A stretch of 64,000 bases of DNA. Origin: Magnolia sinica (lineage: Eukaryota; Streptophyta; Magnoliopsida; Magnoliales; Magnoliaceae). Position 1 is the stretch's first letter; each line of letters starts with the position of its first letter. Shown here piece after piece: positions 13,531 through 26,125 of the stretch. Below the pieces are notes generated by a model, which made no database searches, was not told the DNA's origin, and worked only from the letters and a program-made list of their open reading frames with translations. The stretch spans positions 105,267,759 through 105,331,758 of the forward strand of contig NC_080578.1 in the NCBI RefSeq assembly GCF_029962835.1, in the 5' to 3' direction. The position numbers and the translations under genes were made by a program.

Positions 13531-15689
13531 TCATACTTCGATTGTAATGAAGATTTTGGGAGTAAGGATCTGGTGAATCCTATCCATGTATCCCTTCCAA
13601 CACTCCTAACCATCAAGGAATGAGACCTAAGGTTAGATGTAGGTGGTGATTTGATTGGGTCATGCATATGCATCACCATGATCAATTTGAGGTCCGAAAT
13701 CAACCCTAGAGGTTCCCTGGATTGATGTCGAATATGATTAGTAAGCCACGAAGATCTCTCATAAAGAGATCAACTACAAAAAAGAAGATCTTATAAGTCA
13801 ACAATTTCATATCTATCTCAAGTTTTTCTTATTTGGAATGTACGCCGTAAACACAGATGATCTAAGATCAGTACGAAAACCCAACGAGGGTTTTGCTATC
13901 TCGATAAGCTATAAAAAAAATACATGAAAAAGAACTCAAGGCCTTACACCAAACACATGTCTACTTTTTAATTCACTTTTCATTTTCTTAGCTTAGCCTA
14001 AGTTCGCTACAGATCAATGTTCAGTTATATAGTACCGTAGGATTAGATTAAATCTTCACATCCCTAAGTTGTTGAATCTAATCTACTGAGTTCTTACTTA
14101 GGCAATCACACCTGTCTGGTGACTAGTCAGGTATTTATCTTTCGTTTGCTTATTTTTCTAGATTGTTTTCAACATTTGTTTTTTTGTAATGAGTCACATA
14201 CTCAATTAATAAAATCAACATTATTCAACTATTTTTATTTATTTATTCGTTTTCATTCTTTTAAGAACTATATTGCAAAAGTACCAGTGAAAGAACAAAT
14301 CTTCAGACGCTAGGTAAAAAAATATATTTAAAAGGACTAATCTTTACGATTTCATAGGCCACTTGATCGTTGATCAACATCAGTAGTTGAGAGGATAATT
14401 ATATCCTGCATCTAATCTCAAATCAATCTAACTCAATGTGAGGGACATTAGTGTTTAATCAAACATTGAGTTTAGTAGACTCGAGCATACCCGTGCATGG
14501 TAATCACATGCGGAATTCAAATACATGTCCTTGATCACCCGTGTGACTTTGTGTTTGATTGAATTATTGATCACACATGTGACCTTCTCGTGTGTTAATT
14601 GAATTACCGATCACACATGTGACCTTCTTGTGTGTTGATTGAATTCTGAGCAACAGGTAGTCAAATTGACAACTCAAAATAATGGTATTGTAAATAAGAT
14701 CATGTCAAATCAACAGGAAGCATGTGTGAAATCATTGACCACTTGATGTCCAACATTATTGGATTTCTTGGCTGTTTAAATTTAGGCCCACACATGATGA
14801 ACAACTTAAATCATAAACAAGCATTCCATGTGTCGTGCACCGACCGGTTCCTGAATAGTGGGCCGGATACACAATGGATTTCTTTCTGACCTTATTTTAA
14901 TTTGAGACGTGGGTTCGGTGCGTATGAAACCTGCAAGAAAGGCCAGACGAAGTGGGATGATGATTGACTAGGTGGGCCCCACTCCTGATATTCCCATATC
15001 CCCAAAAAATATCTCTTCATGTGGGCCACCAACCAATCATACAACACGTGCAACCCGCTTTGGTATTTCTCTCCTTTTGAGGGCAAAAAAAGGCATAAGA
15101 TTCTTTTGATGGTAGATTGAGATCTACTTCCCTTACAACATTACAATAAATTTAAGGATCGTGAATCGTTGTTTAAGGTTCGTACCAATCTAAATTGCAC
15201 CCGCCTCGCACGTATAAAAGGGGAGCATGTGTGTTAGATTCGAGCTGCTCATCGAGCAAGCCCCACTACAATTACACTCGTCTCGCATGGGTAGATGGGG
15301 AGCATTTGTGTCAAATCTAAGCCGCTCATCAAGCAATACCCACTAGGTTGATTCCATGTCCCAGAAATCAGGCTGATATGGTCATCATATGGGCCAATTT
15401 TCATAAATAAATGGAATGGTCAATGGAGTTGGAACAACAGTATGGTTCCATGGTTCCTATTCTCAGCCGTGGCCCACTTCGCAGGTGTGGATCACCAAAC
15501 AAGCGGTTCTGATCTTGCGCACGTGCTTCTAATTTTCATGTTTGAGGGAGCGCACTTTCAAAGTGCACCTCATTCACATTTCCCATATTTCTGTACGAAG
15601 CTTATGGATGTCTTGCTGGGATTTTAAAATGTAGTGGAAAATAAAACATCTGAAAATCTTGATTTCAGATTTTATAGCTCTAAAAGAGG
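13531..15689. other. No gene; short local tandem repeats
   Basis: No coding signal was found. Two local duplications stand out. A unit of about 58 bp around 'GATCACACATGTGACCTTCT' recurs between roughly 14530 and 14645. A unit of about 79 bp (15193-15270 and 15272-15349) contains 'GGGGAGCAT' and 'GCTGCTCATCGAGCAA'; the first copy includes a TATAAAAGG. The remainder is unremarkable AT-rich sequence. Confidence 0.55.
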
Positions 15690-18600
15690 GGTTGTTTGGA
15701 TGCCAGTAAAGTTTTTAAGCTATAAGCATTTATGTTTAAAAAGAATTTCAAATATAAATTATTTACGTAATATATTGTTTTACTTTTAAGTTGTTATATA
15801 TTTAAGATAAATAGATTACGTGTTTATAGTATTTACAATATATAAAGTAGGTATCCATACTGCGTAGAGTTTAGGGTGTTAACTCCCATGAAAATTAGGA
15901 AATCAAATAAAAATGACTTATATTTTTGGGTCTCCAAGAAAACATCAAAGTATGCATGATCTGGATGAATTGGATGTCCTCTACTCATCATAGTCAGCCC
16001 CGAATGTAATTATTTTTTAGGGCTATAGGAAATATTAAGGGAGGCATATGATATATAGATTAGATGCACCTTATATAATGTAACGCCTCGGAAAAATCCG
16101 TACAAGGACCCGAGTACCACCTTAGGCAGAGATCAATAAGGACCAAATCCTTTAGAAATTAAACGAGAATTAACTAGTGTTGAACTAGATTACCTATGAA
16201 ATTAGCACTAATTACTTTAAATATGATCCGTAAGACCCAATACGAGTAGAACCGTTAACACTACATTACCTAAAAACTTAGGGTCCATCTCAAAACCTAG
16301 TTGCTCTCGGGAGCACACCGAAACTCCGTATCGGACCCGGACCATGCGTCGAAAGTCCGATTGCCACGAAACTATACGGTTATGACCGCCTTACTGGGCT
16401 TGACGACCATCTCAGAAATAAACCTAATAATATCCAGAAACGTACAACTTAAGCCCGGAGCGAAGTGTGTGAGAAACGCGAATATCTTTAGAAAATGAAC
16501 TGAAACTTAAGTGAATTGAGTCGTTCACTTGCAGACCAAATCTAAGGATTCTTACCGTCGGAATCTAACCCAATTATACCTTCGGATTAAGAAAAATTTT
16601 CAACACGTGTTAGTGCATTTGTGGCCCTGATCGAGTACCGGTGACCGTTGAACTGAAACGAGTCCGCCACGGTCGATCCACAAATCCGATCGGACCGAAA
16701 AATTAACTCGACCTAGATCCAATGTCAGAGAGCTTAAGTCCGACCGCATGCAGAAAAGGGGCCTCTAGATGTGCTCCGTTGGACCGAAACGGTCAGCCTT
16801 TGGCTGTAACCTAAGTATACCATGGCCCTGGGGCCATTTCGATCAGTTCTGGGCCTATATAAGCACCTTAAACCCTCTCTCTCTCATTCCATACGAATTT
16901 GCAACCCTAGGAGAGAGAAGAGAGAGAAAAGAGAAGAAGAAAGTAAGGAGAAGAGAGAGAGTGCTGGAGTTTGTTCCTGAGATTCTTCCCTGCCACTCCA
17001 CGTGCTTAACCATCGTTATAGTATCACTATTCCGGCGATTCTGACTCCGTTCTTTAGTAAGAAATCTCAACCCTAACTTATTTTATAGATTCAAATAGAG
17101 TAACTCGTGAAATAACTAATCTATTTTATACCATAGGTTGTTGTGGCGCCATAGACAAAGACTTAGTGTTTAAGTTGAGTTCGTTACGAGTCTACTGGCG
17201 TAAGGTGCAGACTATAAATGTTTAGGTTATGATTTTCAAGGCTTTCAATGTCAGCAATGATTTATGTTTGACTTGATTGCTATCTCACATGCTTAGATAC
17301 GATGTTTCTGTAAACTATGTTGATTTTGAAATGCATTCCATGTGTTTGTTGAAATGCCTGAATGAATATGAAATCTTGATTTGTGCTTGCCATGATTATA
17401 AATTGTAATTATATGATGGTTGTATGTTTGACAACTCATTTGTGAAAGGACATGTCAAAAATATATGTTAAACTAGTATATTACATATATATGGGTATGC
17501 ATAGTCTAAGTGTTTGTTAAAATGCCCGAGTGAGAAAATATTTGTTTCAATGCATAAAATGAGGGTATTGAGATGGTATTCTCAATCCCTTCAGCCATGG
17601 TTATAGTTTCTTTTATGTGACCTATCTTGCTACTATGCGATATATGGATGGAATGCTCATGTTTGGTTTCATGTGTAGCATGTGTTTGTTGAAATGCTCG
17701 AATAAGATTTTTATCTAGATTTGGTTGTCGTATGTTGTCTTGACTATAACATGTGAATAAAATTATTTTGAAGTGTGATTGAGGCTATAATGTAGTCCAG
17801 GCGATCGGTAATGGTTTACGATCGGTGGCCGAACTATTTTAGCCATGATGGATACGTTTGACGAATCCGAGTCGTACGTCGTTTGACGACAGTGGCTAGA
17901 CCACACGGAATGCTTATGCACTCCATGTCAATTAAATCAACGTGTGCTCGCACTAGTCGAGCTTGTCAAGTAATCCGATTGGCCCGATGTATGTTCACCA
18001 TATATGGTCACTACTGCTTGAATCTAAGGTACCAAACTCACTAGTGAAAAGCCCGTTTAACCTTGGTACCTCAATCCGCTAAAACTCATGAGCCGGATAT
18101 GGTGGTATGGGACACCGTGGTCGAGCTGTCAGCCTATGCTGGGGCAACAACCTCCCTATAGTGTCCAGTGAGCAACCAAACCTGTGAGCCGAATACGATG
18201 GTATGAGACACTGTATTCGAGCTGTCGGCCTACGATCAGGTGACAATCCCGTAGTGACCTCGAGTATACACTAGGACTACGCTAAGGCGACGAGCCTTTC
18301 CGTAGTAACCTTGAGTATAAACTAGGCCTGCGCTGATGGTGACGAGCCTCTCCATAGTAACCTATAACTGCCATCGTATGTGATTAACTATGATTGACGA
18401 CCCTAGATGGATCATTGTTTGGGTAAATAATATAAAGGGAGGTTTCTTAGCTTCCCAATCTTACTGTATGAATATGCTTAATTAAGAACTTGGCTAATCA
18501 CGTACATGCACCGCATTTGCATGTGTCTTTGGCGTTAGAGTTGAGCACAGATGAAGGGGTGCATGTCACGATTGTAAGATGTTGTCGCAAGAGGAAGTGC

Positions 18601-19476
18601 AGGCGAGGGCATGCATCATTATAGCATATTATCCTTGCATTAACCAGAGTACCTAGGAATGCTTGTTGTATTGCTTTATCATTACTGTTTGACTGAGTTG
18701 ATAACATGTTGACCTTTGCCTTATAGCTCCACTGAGTTGATCACTCACTTCACGTTCTGGGATGATGCTTAAACACCAACCAGGCCCTGTTATAGATGCA
18801 GATGATGGCGATGCTCACGAAGCGGAGCCGGACTTTTTCGATGACGAGGAGGAATTCTCCTACGTGTAGTTATCAGGCGGGTCTATGTAAACCATGTTCT
18901 GATCGACGGGGCTTACAGGGATGCTGACTAGATATCATTACACTCATTATGATTATATTTTGGAGCACACATGTATATTCATTTTGTACAATTTCGGAGT
19001 ATATATGTATATGTTTAACCTGGTAACATGATCACACTTCGGAGACTTACTATAGTTCATATATCTTATACATCTATTATAGTCTTCCGCTTGCAAAATT
19101 CACTTATCTCCAGAGTATGATATGCTGTTTTAGTATAATCTCATTCATGTTTAATGCATTAATATGGAAACATTTAATCATCATTATCTACGTTGCATAA
19201 GTGATACGTTGGAACTCGGAAGTCAAGTTTATGCTCGACCCCCGATTTTTAGGGCGTTACACATAGTAAGGTAGGCCCACATTTTTCATGAGTGTGCCTC
19301 AACCTTTGTGTTCTATTATTCGTAATGTTTTTTTAGTTATAAAGACCTTGTGTGTAATATACAACATGGTTTTTTGCAAGTTTTAAATTATAACTAAAAG
19401 CTATTGTGTGTTTAGCCCGTAAAGCCTTTAAAGACAAATTCAGGTATCCAAATAGCTTTACAAAATCCAAACAACC
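15690..19476. mobile_element. Possible TIR element split by family A copy 2
   Basis: A 12-bp perfect inverted pair, GGTTGTTTGGAT at 15690-15701 and ATCCAAACAACC at 19465-19476, brackets family A copy 2 and a few hundred bases on each side. Many plant MITEs have such ends. No target duplication could be seen, so the host-element interpretation is tentative. Confidence 0.35.
16079..19261 (+). mobile_element. Family A long solo-LTR-like element, copy 2
   Basis: It starts TGTAACGCC and ends GGCGTTACA, and aligns along nearly its whole length with the element at 3295-6625. The TATATAAG promoter-like box is near 16855, followed by the same CT-rich leader, and the 'GAGCCGGAC' region lies near its right end. 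The flanking pentamers TATAA and CATAG are not a clean duplication, which fits greater age or a rearranged flank. No retroviral genes are present. Confidence 0.7.
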
Positions 19477-19876
19477 TTGGTAATCAATGGTTGCAAAATT
19501 TAGGCATCCTTAAAAATCTGTTTTAGATCTTCTCAAGTTTCTTTATAAAAAAAAAGTTAGGATTTATATGATTAAATCCCATTTATCGAAATGTAATTTT
19601 CATTGTTGTCAATATTTTAACACAATAAATCTCTCCTAAATGTATCCTAGATGAAGGCGAGGAGAGAGCCCACATGTTAGCCCTTGGAGTAGGGATAAGG
19701 GAGACATAAGCCCTCTATAAGATAGGTCCCATATGTCACACGTGTGTGACGGGTCATTGAAGACTCTCTATACACTTGTTTAGTGCATTTTCCTCGTGTA
19801 TATAATATTTTTATAAAGAGTTCAGGATTTTAGAAAAACACCTATTACGATATTCTATTATTATTCACGAGATAAG

Positions 19877-19929
<53 letters not shown>

Positions 19930-20347
19930 CATTTTCATGTAATCGCCTGCATTTAGGGATATCGATCGAAAAAATACTGGCGTTTAAAATATTTAAAGTA
20001 ACATGCCTCGTGTTTGAAATTCAGTGAAAATACTTATTTAACATTGACTGACCACTAATTAGTGACGAAAAAAATGATAACTAGTTAAAAAGTCAAAATT
20101 GCCCTACGTGAACTTTTATTCTAGCGGTTGTACCCACGTGTGGAGGGTTGTCAATGAATCAGGCCTGAGGTTGGCTTCCCCCGAATTATAAACTACTCAG
20201 GAGAGGCCTATTCAAAAATTCAATTTTGTCAGACCCACCTATTGACAGGCCTGAGCATGTGGGAGGCCTGATGGGGCCCACTTTAATATATGTGTGTGAT
20301 TAACACCGACAATCTGTTTTTCCATCTCATTTTAGGCTATGAGCTAA
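19262..20347. other. No gene recognised
   Basis: AT-rich DNA containing a TA tract (19883-19928). It includes 'TGTGGGCCC'-like fragments but no bounded element. Confidence 0.45.
19883..19928. repeat. (TA)n microsatellite
   Basis: About 23 TA units. Confidence 0.95.
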
Positions 20348-20362
20348 AAAATGAGGCAATCT

Positions 20363-20555
20363 CTTTTTCTTTTTCTTTTTTCTTTTTTCTTTTTTTTTTT
20401 GTTTTTTGTTTTTTGGGTTTAGCTTGTTAGTATACAACCATGTCAATACACACACTCCATGTTAGCCACCCCCACTAGGGATCGATACCATGACCTCAAG
20501 TGTTGAAACGAGGTATCTCCGCTCAGTCTACCAGTTGAGCTATGGATCTGAGTGT
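20363..20555 (-). mobile_element. tRNA-derived SINE with 15-bp target duplication
   Basis: On the minus strand the element begins near 20555. It shows a pol III A box (TAGCTCAACTGGTAGACTGA, about 20543-20524) and a B-box-like GGTATCGATCCC (near 20480), and ends in a long A-rich tail with G and C interruptions (20416-20363 on the minus strand). A perfect 15-bp duplication, AAAATGAGGCAATCT, lies on both sides (20348-20362 and 20556-20570), which is what LINE-driven SINE insertion leaves. A related fragment of its 3' half is at about 26690-26752. Confidence 0.88.
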
Positions 20556-20575
20556 AAAATGAGGCAATCTTAATC

Positions 20576-20935
20576 ACATGTGGGCCTTTGGAAGGCTTCA
20601 ACGGTGGGTGCCAATATCCCCGCTGTTTCATTTGGTGTGGTCCACCTGCGCTCGGGATATGCCTCGCTTTTTTGGCTCATGCCGTAAAATGAGCTGGAAA
20701 ATGGATGGACAGGTCGATTGGACACATGCATCATGGTGGGGCCTAGGAATTTTTCAATGGCGTGCGTCAAAATCCCCATTGTTTTGTTTGGTGCAATCTA
20801 GCTACGCCTGGGATCCATCTCGTTTTTTGGCTTATTGCCTGATATGAGCTATCAAAACGGACATACGACGTTGATCACACACACATAACGGTCGTTCCTA
20901 GTAAGCTTTCAATGGTGCGCGTGGATATAAAAAGG
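20576..20935. repeat. Tandem copies of the 3' half of a GTGGGCC-family element
   Basis: A unit of about 158 bp with the order 'GGGCCT..GGAAGGCTTCAA', 'CCCGCTGTTTCATTTGGTG', 'TTTTTTGGCTCATGCC' and 'AAAATGAGCTGG' occurs about 2.3 times, starting near 20579, 20737 and 20890. It matches the right half of the TIR elements at 21318 and 50536. This looks like a local tandem duplication of an element end. Confidence 0.6.
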
Positions 20936-21317
20936 TTGCCCATCTATATGCCTATCCATGTGTCTGAGACCGGGCAAAAGGGTGCCCATCTACGTGCCTA
21001 TACACTGGCAATGTAGCAGCATGTGTGAGATCCAAGAAGTCCATGGATGAGTCCATACTGTATCTAGAGGCAGTCTGCTCATCAGGTGAGCTACACTTTT
21101 TAAAATAAATGAATGGATAGAAAAAGATATATATATTTAAGGATGGTGTTCCTAAGCCGTCATTTGATTCTTGATGCTTGGGCTCATATGTTGAGCGGAG
21201 CAGTTGGTTCTTCAAGGAAGGAAATCTACAAATGGGGCTCGTCTTATCGACGAGATGTATCTGATACACATGTCACTGGTGGCACTCGGGGTGGCGTGTA
21301 GATGGGCTCCCTTATAT
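20936..21317. other. No gene recognised
   Basis: Short unique-looking stretch. 'GTGCCCATCTACGTGCCTAT' near 20972 repeats a version near 20936. It ends in CCCTTATAT, the left target duplication of the next element (21309-21317). Confidence 0.4.
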
Positions 21318-21837
21318 GGGGAATGGATTGGCTACTCTCCCTTACACCGGCCAATGGTTGGTGGTCAGTGCTCTGTGGGCCCCACTGGGATATATGTGTT
21401 TCATCCATGCCGTATATATATATTTTTCTGGATCATTTTATGGTAGGAGAAAAAAATGAGGTATATCCCAATCTCAAGTGGACCACACTACTGGAAACAA
21501 TGTTGAATGAACGTCGAGCATTAAAAACTTTTTAGGGCCACAAAAGTTTCAGATCAAGTTGATTTTTATTTTTTCCTTCATCTGGGTCTCTATGACCTAC
21601 TCAAAATATTGGATGACAAATAAACAGTACAATAGGCCTTAGGAGGATTTTAATGGTGGGTATCTAATCACTATTGTTTTCTTGTGGTGTGGTCCACGTG
21701 AAATTTATATTCCTCTAATTTTTGGTCTCATACACTAAAATGGACGGAATGGATGAAAGACATACATCACGGTGGGGTCCACAGAGCACCAACCACCAGC
21801 CTCCGGGCTGGTGGCAAGGAGAGTAGCCAATCCATTT
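21318..21837. mobile_element. Mutator-like non-autonomous TIR element, left of a pair
   Basis: Long imperfect terminal inverted repeats are visible: left 'AATGGATTGGCTACTCTCCC', and right the complement of 'GGAGAGTAGCCAATCCATT', extending inwards to 'GTGGGCCCCAC' and 'GTGGGGTCCAC'. The flanks CCCTTATAT (21309-21317) and CCCTTATAC (21838-21846) agree in 8 of 9 bases. A 9-bp target duplication is typical of the Mutator superfamily. There is no transposase. The right duplication is also the left duplication of the next element. Confidence 0.8.
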
Positions 21838-21846
21838 CCCTTATAC

Positions 21847-22373
21847 AGACGCGGATTCCTTTGCAAGAAATTCCCGCCCAAGGATGCTGGGTGGGGCCCA
21901 CCACCATATTTTTGGGAAATATACTCCGTTCATCCATTTTGCAAGCTAATTTCAGGACAAGAAACAAAAAATGAGGTGGATACAAGACTCAAGAAGCCCA
22001 CACGAGAGGAAATAGTAGAGATTCAGTGAGAACCGTTGAAACATTCTTATGACCATAAAAGCTTTGTTTCATGTTAAAGTTTTTGTATTTTCACTTCATC
22101 TATGTGTTAATGACCTTATAAATGGTTTGGATGACATATAAACATCAAGGTGGAGCCCAGGAAGGTTTCAACGATAGGTATGTCTTTCCCTAATTTTTCC
22201 TCTCATTTGGCCCACTTTAGTTTTGGATCCACTTCTTTTTTGGTTGATTTTTCTTAAAATGAGCTCACCAAATGAATGAACGGGGTATATTTCTCAAAAA
22301 CATGGTGGTGGCCCCACCCAGCATCCTTGCACAGGAACTTCCTGCGAAAGGCTTTCTCAGGAAATTCGTGTCC
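21847..22373. mobile_element. Mutator-like non-autonomous TIR element, right of a pair
   Basis: The left end 'AGACGCGGATTCC...AAGGATGCTGGGTGGGG' pairs with the right end 'CCCCACCCAGCATCCTTG...' down to 'CGTGTCC'. The right end carries the palindromic block with arms like TTCCTGCGAAAG; the left end has lost most of it. The flanks are CCCTTATAC on the left and CCCTTACTA (22374-22382) on the right, matching at 6 of 9 bases. The interior is the common GTGGGCC-family body. Confidence 0.78.
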
Positions 22374-22382
22374 CCCTTACTA

Positions 22383-22962
22383 GGGCTGAAAGTTGGGCGG
22401 GTTCAACCCGACTAACCCGTGACCGACCCGACATCGGGTTGGGCTCGGGCAGGATGTATCGAGTTCGATCTTAGGCTTAGGCTATACAAACACCAACCCG
22501 ATAAATCTTGGGTTGGGCTTGAGTTGAGGTCTTGGGTTGCCTGACCCAACCCAAACCCAATCAATATATAAGTTACTAATAAATTATAATAGTGTGGATT
22601 GTTTGTGTTGAAGAAGATATAGGAAATTCCAGTGTTGTTTAGTCTCATTGGTCCACACTATTTCTGATGACTTAAGCAAATAAGATATGCTAATTTTTTC
22701 TCTCCCAAATAGATTGCATCCCACACAGCATGACTTTTAAAGAAATAGTTGTCTTATATTTTAGCTTGTTTTTTAAGAAAAAAACGAAGTCCTGTAATAT
22801 AAATAACTACCTATATAATTAATAAAATTATAGATATAAAAAATAAGACGTGTATTGAAATAAAAAGACTAATGTAATAATGAAAGTATTATCATGTATC
22901 CATCCGATCAACCCGACTGAGCCCGCTTGGGTTGGGCTTGGGTTGAGAATTCCTAGCCCGAG
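22383..22962. mobile_element. Element fragment with GGGTTCAACCCG-rich ends
   Basis: Starts 'GGGCTGAAAGTTGGGCGGG' and contains many short direct and inverted CCCAACCC/GGGTTGGG blocks at both ends around an AT-rich core. This is a composition I associate with small plant non-autonomous transposons. Similar G/C blocks reappear at about 32210-32335, which may be the other part of it or a second copy. It is cut on the right by the LTR-like start at 22963. Confidence 0.4.
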
Positions 22963-24639
22963 TGTCACGCCCCAAACTCAGAAACCGGGCTCACAAAATT
23001 TTTGATCGCCGAATCCGGTGCCGACAGCCTCGGTAGTACCCGATTCTTGGCTCCCAGCGCGCATACGCCAGATTCCGATCCTGGGATCTTACAAAGAGGA
23101 TTTTCCAACGTACATTTATCTTATAAGAAGCATAACCACAAGTTTACCCAAATCACAAAGGCAGCATCATCATCATATATCTACTAATATGAACATTTGA
23201 ATACAATGCTGAAAGGGAAATACATATGTCAAAATCAAAGCTCCAAAAGTCCACTGTGCGCTCCAAGCTCAACGCTGCTGCGACCTAACTCCACCTGCAT
23301 GCATCTATCGTGCATTCGCTTATAGAAAGCTTAGAGGGTGGTGAAAGTGTGTACGTAATGTAAGTGTCAAGTAAGCAATATCAGAGTAACCAGAGTAAGC
23401 GAAAATGCTAACAAGCCCATAAATCATACAATATCAGAATTACTGACAAGTTCATAAATCATACGATATCAAAGTAATGTGAAAACATGCTGATAAGCTC
23501 ATAAATATTATTAGCCTTATCCAGGCTATGCGATACAAAAATATAATAAACCAACATCATATACTAAGGAAGTAATGTAGATCAATTATGCAATGCGGAA
23601 ACATAGTAAGCCAAATGCTATGTGTTGAGGATGCAATGCAATATATGATGTGAATGAAATGACCAAGCTGGAATGTGAAGTCGGGATGATAGTATATGGT
23701 ATTACAGGCTACGGGGTCCACCACAAGGGACTTTTATCCAAACCAGTCCCATACCTAAATTTGGATAGTCAGACTCAATGTGGTAAACTCCTGATTTCAG
23801 GTTAATTACGCTCCCCAACCGAAATCGTGGCCATTGCGAAGGTACACGTAGCAATTAGTTGCGTACCACCAGCCCAAGTGTATAATGAATGAATGAATGA
23901 GTATGCAATTCCTACTCAATAATTCCACATATCAGTATGGTTTCTCTATGGAGAATCACTGGGGTCTATTATACTCCAAACCAGATTGCTACTCCATCGC
24001 GCGCAACAAGGTGAGTAGAAGAGACCTCACTATCTACCTGCCAATATCGGGCCCGGCTCGTCGATAGCAGACCCATTCCTCGAGTTGGTCAGACTCAACC
24101 TAGCATTACCCCCTCCTCTCGGGCAGGTAAGGCTGTACCCCCTTCCAACCGACCACAACACAGTGAGAGATGCGGCCTAACGGTATACGACCCTCATGTG
24201 CTCATGCATCTACTCGGTCTAGACGTTGGAGCAACCTTTAGAACCAAGAGGGTTCTGAGACTTTCACCCATGAATATCTATAGCACCCCACGTATAAAAA
24301 AAATTTGGTGTCCTATCTGACCATCCACGATATGCCTGTGGAGGCTACGACCTTGATGTCGTTAGGGCGTACAGTGGTCATATCACAAAATGCAAATTAC
24401 ATGAGTCAAATCATCTAGTCATGCATCAAACCTGCGGGTACCGTGCGCTCAGGTAGGGCAACTCCGCCTATCAGGGAGTCCCATAAACAACCTGCCCTAC
24501 GGCATATGCAATGGTCAATCATATCTCATAACAAACATGCAGATGATGCGTATGAGCATGTATCATGGTGTTATACTGTTACATACTCATAATCGGTATC
24601 AATAACCGGCATTGACAATCGACCTCGACAATGTGGACA

Positions 24640-24925
24640 TTTAACCAACATTGCCCCCAAAGAATGACCCACATAAAGCCTAACATATAGTGGACCCATG
24701 GCCTCACACAAGGGCCAAATATACAACATCATGGGCCTCACTCAAGAGCTTAATACACATCACGATGAGCCTTTCACATGAGCCTAAAATACATCACAAT
24801 GGGCTCCATCGGCTGGCCCTCAAATGCATCACAATGGGCCTCATCACATAAACCTCATATACATCGCATTGGGCCTTAAACACAGGTTGAATACAGATCA
24901 CAATGGGCCTCAAATACGGGCCGCA
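24640..24925. repeat. Degenerate repeats of about 30 bp ('ATACATCACAATGGGCC')
   Basis: Successive units built on 'ATACATCACAATGGGCCTCA' with variable spacing. The same type resumes at 25545. Confidence 0.7.
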
Positions 24926-24939
24926 TATACATCACATGG

Positions 24940-25460
24940 GTCTCGACAATCGGAATCGGTAATCGGCCACGACAATCGGAATCAACAATCGGCCACGATA
25001 ATTAGTCTCGATCGATAATCGGCCAATCAGCCACGGCAATCAGAATCGGCAATCAGGCACGATAATCGGAATTGACAATTGGCCACGATAATCAGAATTG
25101 CCAATTGGCCACGATAATCGAAATCAGCCTCAACAATCGGCCTCGACAATCGGAATCGAAATCGGCCTCTATAATCGGAATCGAAATCGACCTCAACGAT
25201 CGGCCTTGATAATCGGAATTGGTATTGACAATCGGAATCGGCCTCAACAATCGGAATCAGCCTCAACAATCGACCTCAACAATTGGAATCAACGTCGATA
25301 ATTGGCCTCGACAATTGGAATTGGAATCGGCCTTGACAATCGGAATCGACCTCAGCAATCGGCCTCGACAATCGGAATTGGAATCGGAATCGGCCTCAAC
25401 AATCGACCTCGATAATCGGAATCGGAATCGGCCTCGACAATTGGAATCGAAAATCAGCCT
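24940..25460. repeat. AATCGG-based minisatellite
   Basis: About 520 bp of units assembled from AATCGG, CCTCGAC and CCACGAC, giving periods of 6, 12-13 and 18-19 bp. Typical unit: 'AATCGGAATCGGCCTCGAC'. Units vary strongly in length and order. It leaves frames open on both strands, producing R/Q/N/S-rich reading frames that are not proteins. Confidence 0.9.
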
Positions 25461-25544
25461 AACCAAGGGCCTAATGGAAGGTCACAATGAGGACTTTCAA
25501 CCATCATTGCCCATCAATGTGGACATTTAACCAACATTACTCCC

Positions 25545-26125
25545 AATGAGTGGCCCATACAAGGGAATCATACACAACGTAGCGAGCCATACATACATCG
25601 CATTAGGCCTCAACCATAGGCCTCGAATACATCACAATGGGCCACATCACATGGGTTTGATATACATCGCAATGGATCACTCACACGGGCCTAACATACA
25701 TCCAGTCGGATCTCATCATATGGGCCTAATATGCATTGCAATGGGCCCCTCACACGGGCCCAATACACATCACTATGGGCCGCATCACATGGGCCGAAAT
25801 ATATCACAATGGGTCTCGAATACATCACAATGGCCCTCGACACATGGGTCATAAATACATCACATTGGGGCTCAAATATACATTAAGTGGGCCACATCCA
25901 TAGGCCACACCAATGGGCTGCATCATGTGCTCCATACATCAAGTGGGCCGCACCAATGGGCCCCATATACATCAAGTGGGCCGTATTAATGGGCCGCACC
26001 AATGGGCCCCATATACATCAAGTGGACCATATCACATGGGCCACACCAGTGGGCCTCATATACATCAAGTGGACTGCGTCCACGGGCCACAACAATGGGC
26101 CTCATATACATCAAGTCGGGCCCAC
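25545..26125. repeat. Degenerate repeats of about 30-45 bp ('CATCAAGTGGGCC')
   Basis: Units such as 'CCATATACATCAAGTGGGCC' and 'ACATCACAATGGGCC' are repeated with 'CACATGGGCC' spacers. It resembles the 24640-24925 array, from which it is separated by the AATCGG minisatellite. Confidence 0.8.

Noticed and set aside
20520-20552. Possible functional tRNA gene
   Set aside because: A- and B-box-like words are present, but no cloverleaf can be drawn. The A-rich tail and 15-bp target duplication mark a SINE.
24824-25854. Several open frames on both strands with R/Q/N/S- and H/G-rich products
   Set aside because: Products of the minisatellites, open on both strands because the units lack stop words; no start context or homology.
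24640-26125. CRISPR-like regular repeats
   Set aside because: Units are degenerate, lack unique spacers of constant length, and lie in a plant nuclear context.
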